Origin: Amycolatopsis sp. 2-15
GTDB lineage: Bacteria; Actinomycetota; Actinomycetes; Mycobacteriales; Pseudonocardiaceae
Assembly (NCBI RefSeq): GCF_030285625.1
Contig: NZ_CP127294.1
Span: 4,932,501 to 4,996,500, forward strand
Length of the DNA: 64,000 bases
Reading direction: 5' to 3'
In this document: piece after piece, positions 62,322-64,000 of the stretch
Layout: each line of letters starts with the position of its first letter
Numbering within the stretch: the stretch's first letter is position 1
Notes under the pieces: model-generated
What the model was told of the DNA's origin: nothing
Seen by the model: the letters and a program-made list of their open reading frames with translations, nothing else
The model's database searches: none
Position numbers and translations under genes: made by a program

Positions 62322-63302
62322 ATGAAAGCCCTGAGGTTCACCGCGGCGGACGCGGTGTCCGTCGACGAGCTGGAGGTACCGCGGATCGCCGCCGACGAGG
62401 TGCTGGTCGCGGCCCGTTCGGTCGGCATCTGCCACTCCGACGTCGAGCTGCTCGAAGGCCGCTACATCATCCCGTTCTCCTACCCGGTGATCCCGGGCCA
62501 CGAGTGGTCCGGCCAGATCGTCGAAACCGGAGCCGACGTCACGGAGTTCGCGCCCGGCGACCGCGTGGTGGGCGAGTGCGTGATCGGCGACGACCACTTC
62601 GGCTTCTCGATCAGCGGTGCGGCGGCGGAGTTTTTCGTCGCCAAACCCGCGTGGCTGCACCGGCTGCCCGATTCGCTGTCCTTCACCGACGGCGCGCTCG
62701 TCGAACCGTTCAGCTGCGGGTACCACGCGCTGATGAAGGCGGGCAACGTCAACGCCAGTGACACGGTGGTGGTGTTCGGCGCCGGCCCGATCGGTCTCGG
62801 TGTCACCGCGGGCGCCGCGGCGCTGGGCGCGCGCACGATCACCGTCGAGCCGGCGGCCGGGCGCGCGGAGGCGGCGCGCAAGCTCGGCGCCGAGGTCGTG
62901 CTCGACCCGACGGCCGGGCCGATCGCGGAGCAGGTGGCCGAGGCGACCGGCGGCGCCGGGGGCACCGTGGTGATCGAGGCGACGGGCCGGCCGTCGGTGA
63001 TGGCCGACGTGCTCGACGTCGCCGCGCACGGCGCGCGGGTCGTGTACGTCGGTATCGACGTGGGCGGCAGCGCACCGGCGAAGCTGGGCCTGATCCAGTC
63101 GAAGGAGCTGAGCATCCGCGGCATCATCGGCTCGCCGGGAGTGTGGCCGGAGACGCTGCGCTTCCTCGATCGTGCCGGGCTCGACCTGTCCGACCTGGTG
63201 ACCGGCCGGTTCCCCGTGGAGCGGGCCGCGGAGGCGATCACCGCCTCGCGCGACACCGCGAAGAACATCAAGGTGCACCTCGAGTTCGGGGCCGCGCGGT
63301 GA
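62322..63302 (+). CDS. Short zinc-type dehydrogenase lacking the structural-zinc lobe
   Basis: 326 residues from ATG 62322 (GAAGGAG). Catalytic-zinc residues are present (GICHSDVELL, PGHEWSGQI), but the usual four-Cys structural-zinc loop is absent; the place reads GECVIGDDHFGFSISGAAAEFF. Rossmann motif GAGPIGLG. This resembles threonine- and sorbitol-dehydrogenase-like MDRs with a deleted lobe. Coupled to the next gene by a 4-nt overlap. Confidence 0.88.
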   Translation: MKALRFTAADAVSVDELEVPRIAADEVLVAARSVGICHSDVELLEGRYIIPFSYPVIPGHEWSGQIVETGADVTEFAPGDRVVGECVIGDDHFGFSISGAAAEFFVAKPAWLHRLPDSLSFTDGALVEPFSCGYHALMKAGNVNASDTVVVFGAGPIGLGVTAGAAALGARTITVEPAAGRAEAARKLGAEVVLDPTAGPIAEQVAEATGGAGGTVVIEATGRPSVMADVLDVAAHGARVVYVGIDVGGSAPAKLGLIQSKELSIRGIIGSPGVWPETLRFLDRAGLDLSDLVTGRFPVERAAEAITASRDTAKNIKVHLEFGAAR

Positions 63303-64000
63303 CCCCGACCATGCGGGCGGCCGTCTACCACGGCCGCCAGGACGTCCGGATCGAAGAGGTGCCGCTGCCCCGCCTGCGCGACGGCGAGGTGCTGGTCGCC
63401 GTGCGGCGCAGCGGGATCTGCGGCTCGGACGCCACGGAGTGGGCGGCCGGGCCGAAGATGGTGCCGCTCACCCGGCGCCACCCCGGCAGCGGGCATCTCG
63501 GCCCGATGATCATCGGCCACGAGTTCGTCGGCGAGGTCGTGGCCGGCGGTGAGGGGTTCGCCGCTGGCGACCTGGTCGCCGCCGGTGCCGGTGTCTCGTG
63601 TGGACAGTGCGATCGCTGCGGCGAGGGCCGCACCAACCTGTGCCGCCGCTACTACACACTCGGGCTCAACGCCCCCGGCGGGCTGGCCGAGTACGTCGCC
63701 GCCCCCGCCGGCATGCTCCGCCCGATCCCGGCCGGGGTTTCCCTCGATCACGCCGGGCTGGCGCAGCCGCTGGCCGTCGGCCTGCACGCCGCGCGGCGGG
63801 CGGGGGTCCGGCCGGGTGACACGGTGGTGGTCATCGGGGCCGGCGCCATCGGGTCCTTCGTCCTGGCCGGGTTGCGGCACCTGTACGACTCCGACGTGAC
63901 CGTGGTCGACTTCGCCGGCGACAAGCTGGACCGGGCCGCCCGGCTCGGCGCGACCCGGACCGTGGACGCGGCGGGCGACGTCGTCGACGCGGTGCGCGAG
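63299..64000 (+). CDS. Zinc-dependent dehydrogenase, cut by the window end
   Basis: 234 codons visible from GTG 63299 (ATG 63311 possible). Catalytic-zinc motif SGICGSDATEW and GHEFVGEVV; structural-zinc cysteines CGQCDRCGEGRTNLC; Rossmann GAGAIGSFVLAG. Same class as the enzyme at 52075 (RAAVYHGRQDVRIEEVPLP). About 110 residues lie beyond the window. Third dehydrogenase of the locus. Confidence 0.88.
   Translation, partial: MTPTMRAAVYHGRQDVRIEEVPLPRLRDGEVLVAVRRSGICGSDATEWAAGPKMVPLTRRHPGSGHLGPMIIGHEFVGEVVAGGEGFAAGDLVAAGAGVSCGQCDRCGEGRTNLCRRYYTLGLNAPGGLAEYVAAPAGMLRPIPAGVSLDHAGLAQPLAVGLHAARRAGVRPGDTVVVIGAGAIGSFVLAGLRHLYDSDVTVVDFAGDKLDRAARLGATRTVDAAGDVVDAVRE

Overview
This is about 64 kb of very GC-rich DNA with dense, short-spaced genes, frequent GTG starts and strong G/C bias at third codon positions. 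The gene content points to an actinomycete. A DosR/DevS dormancy cluster, Acg-type nitroreductases, a DUF6292 protein and many TetR and MHS-transporter genes suggest the Pseudonocardiaceae, for example an Amycolatopsis-like soil bacterium; that is inference. No tRNA, rRNA, transposase, integrase or CRISPR array was seen.

Region 1 (1-27.6 kb) is a patchwork of catabolic and redox genes with regulators, and many are broken. Intact genes include an isocitrate-lyase/PEP-mutase family enzyme, an NfsB-like nitroreductase, medium- and short-chain dehydrogenases, a MocR regulator, a LysR regulator, a flavin reductase, MHS and ACS family transporters, LtrA, a nitronate monooxygenase and an FAD aromatic hydroxylase. 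Between them lie remnants: a fused pcaL (beta-ketoadipate pathway), a quinone oxidoreductase with two opposing frameshifts, a tryptophan-dioxygenase-like gene with its core deleted, an FMN reductase broken by a 14-bp duplication, an AMP-dependent ligase missing its N-terminus, a deazaflavin-reductase tail and an alpha/beta hydrolase with a 1-nt shift. At 5.2-8.9 kb four TetR regulators of one subfamily sit together with almost no structural genes and share a TGGACCT-NN-AGGTCCA-type operator.

Region 2 (27.7-36.1 kb) holds a MarR/MMPL exporter pair with an operator between them, a nitrile-pathway-type amidase, a 950-residue FAD/4Fe-4S D-2-hydroxyacid dehydrogenase and an alpha/beta hydrolase with alanine where the nucleophilic serine belongs.

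Region 3 (36.1-48.7 kb) is a DosR-type hypoxia/nitric-oxide island: DevR with D54, T82 and K104 at the M. tuberculosis positions, two heme-GAF sensor proteins (one with its ATPase domain destroyed), three Acg-like nitroreductases, two tandem universal stress proteins, a CHAD protein, a CBS-BON protein and a DUF6292 protein. DosR-box-like sites precede five of the transcription units.

Region 4 (48.8-64 kb, cut by the window end) is a probable catabolic locus for an unidentified sugar-like or polyol-like compound. It has two XRE-cupin regulators, a PIG-L deacetylase, an EboE-like TIM barrel, a ribose-type ABC transporter whose ATPase is fused to a second permease, three zinc-type dehydrogenases, an SDR, a PRISE-type enone reductase and an atypical M24 protein. 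An identical octamer, TGTTCACT, occurs upstream of both XRE genes and twice in the divergent eboE/dehydrogenase promoter region, which ties the locus together as one regulon. This locus, together with the DevS pseudokinase, is the best candidate for undescribed biology in the window.
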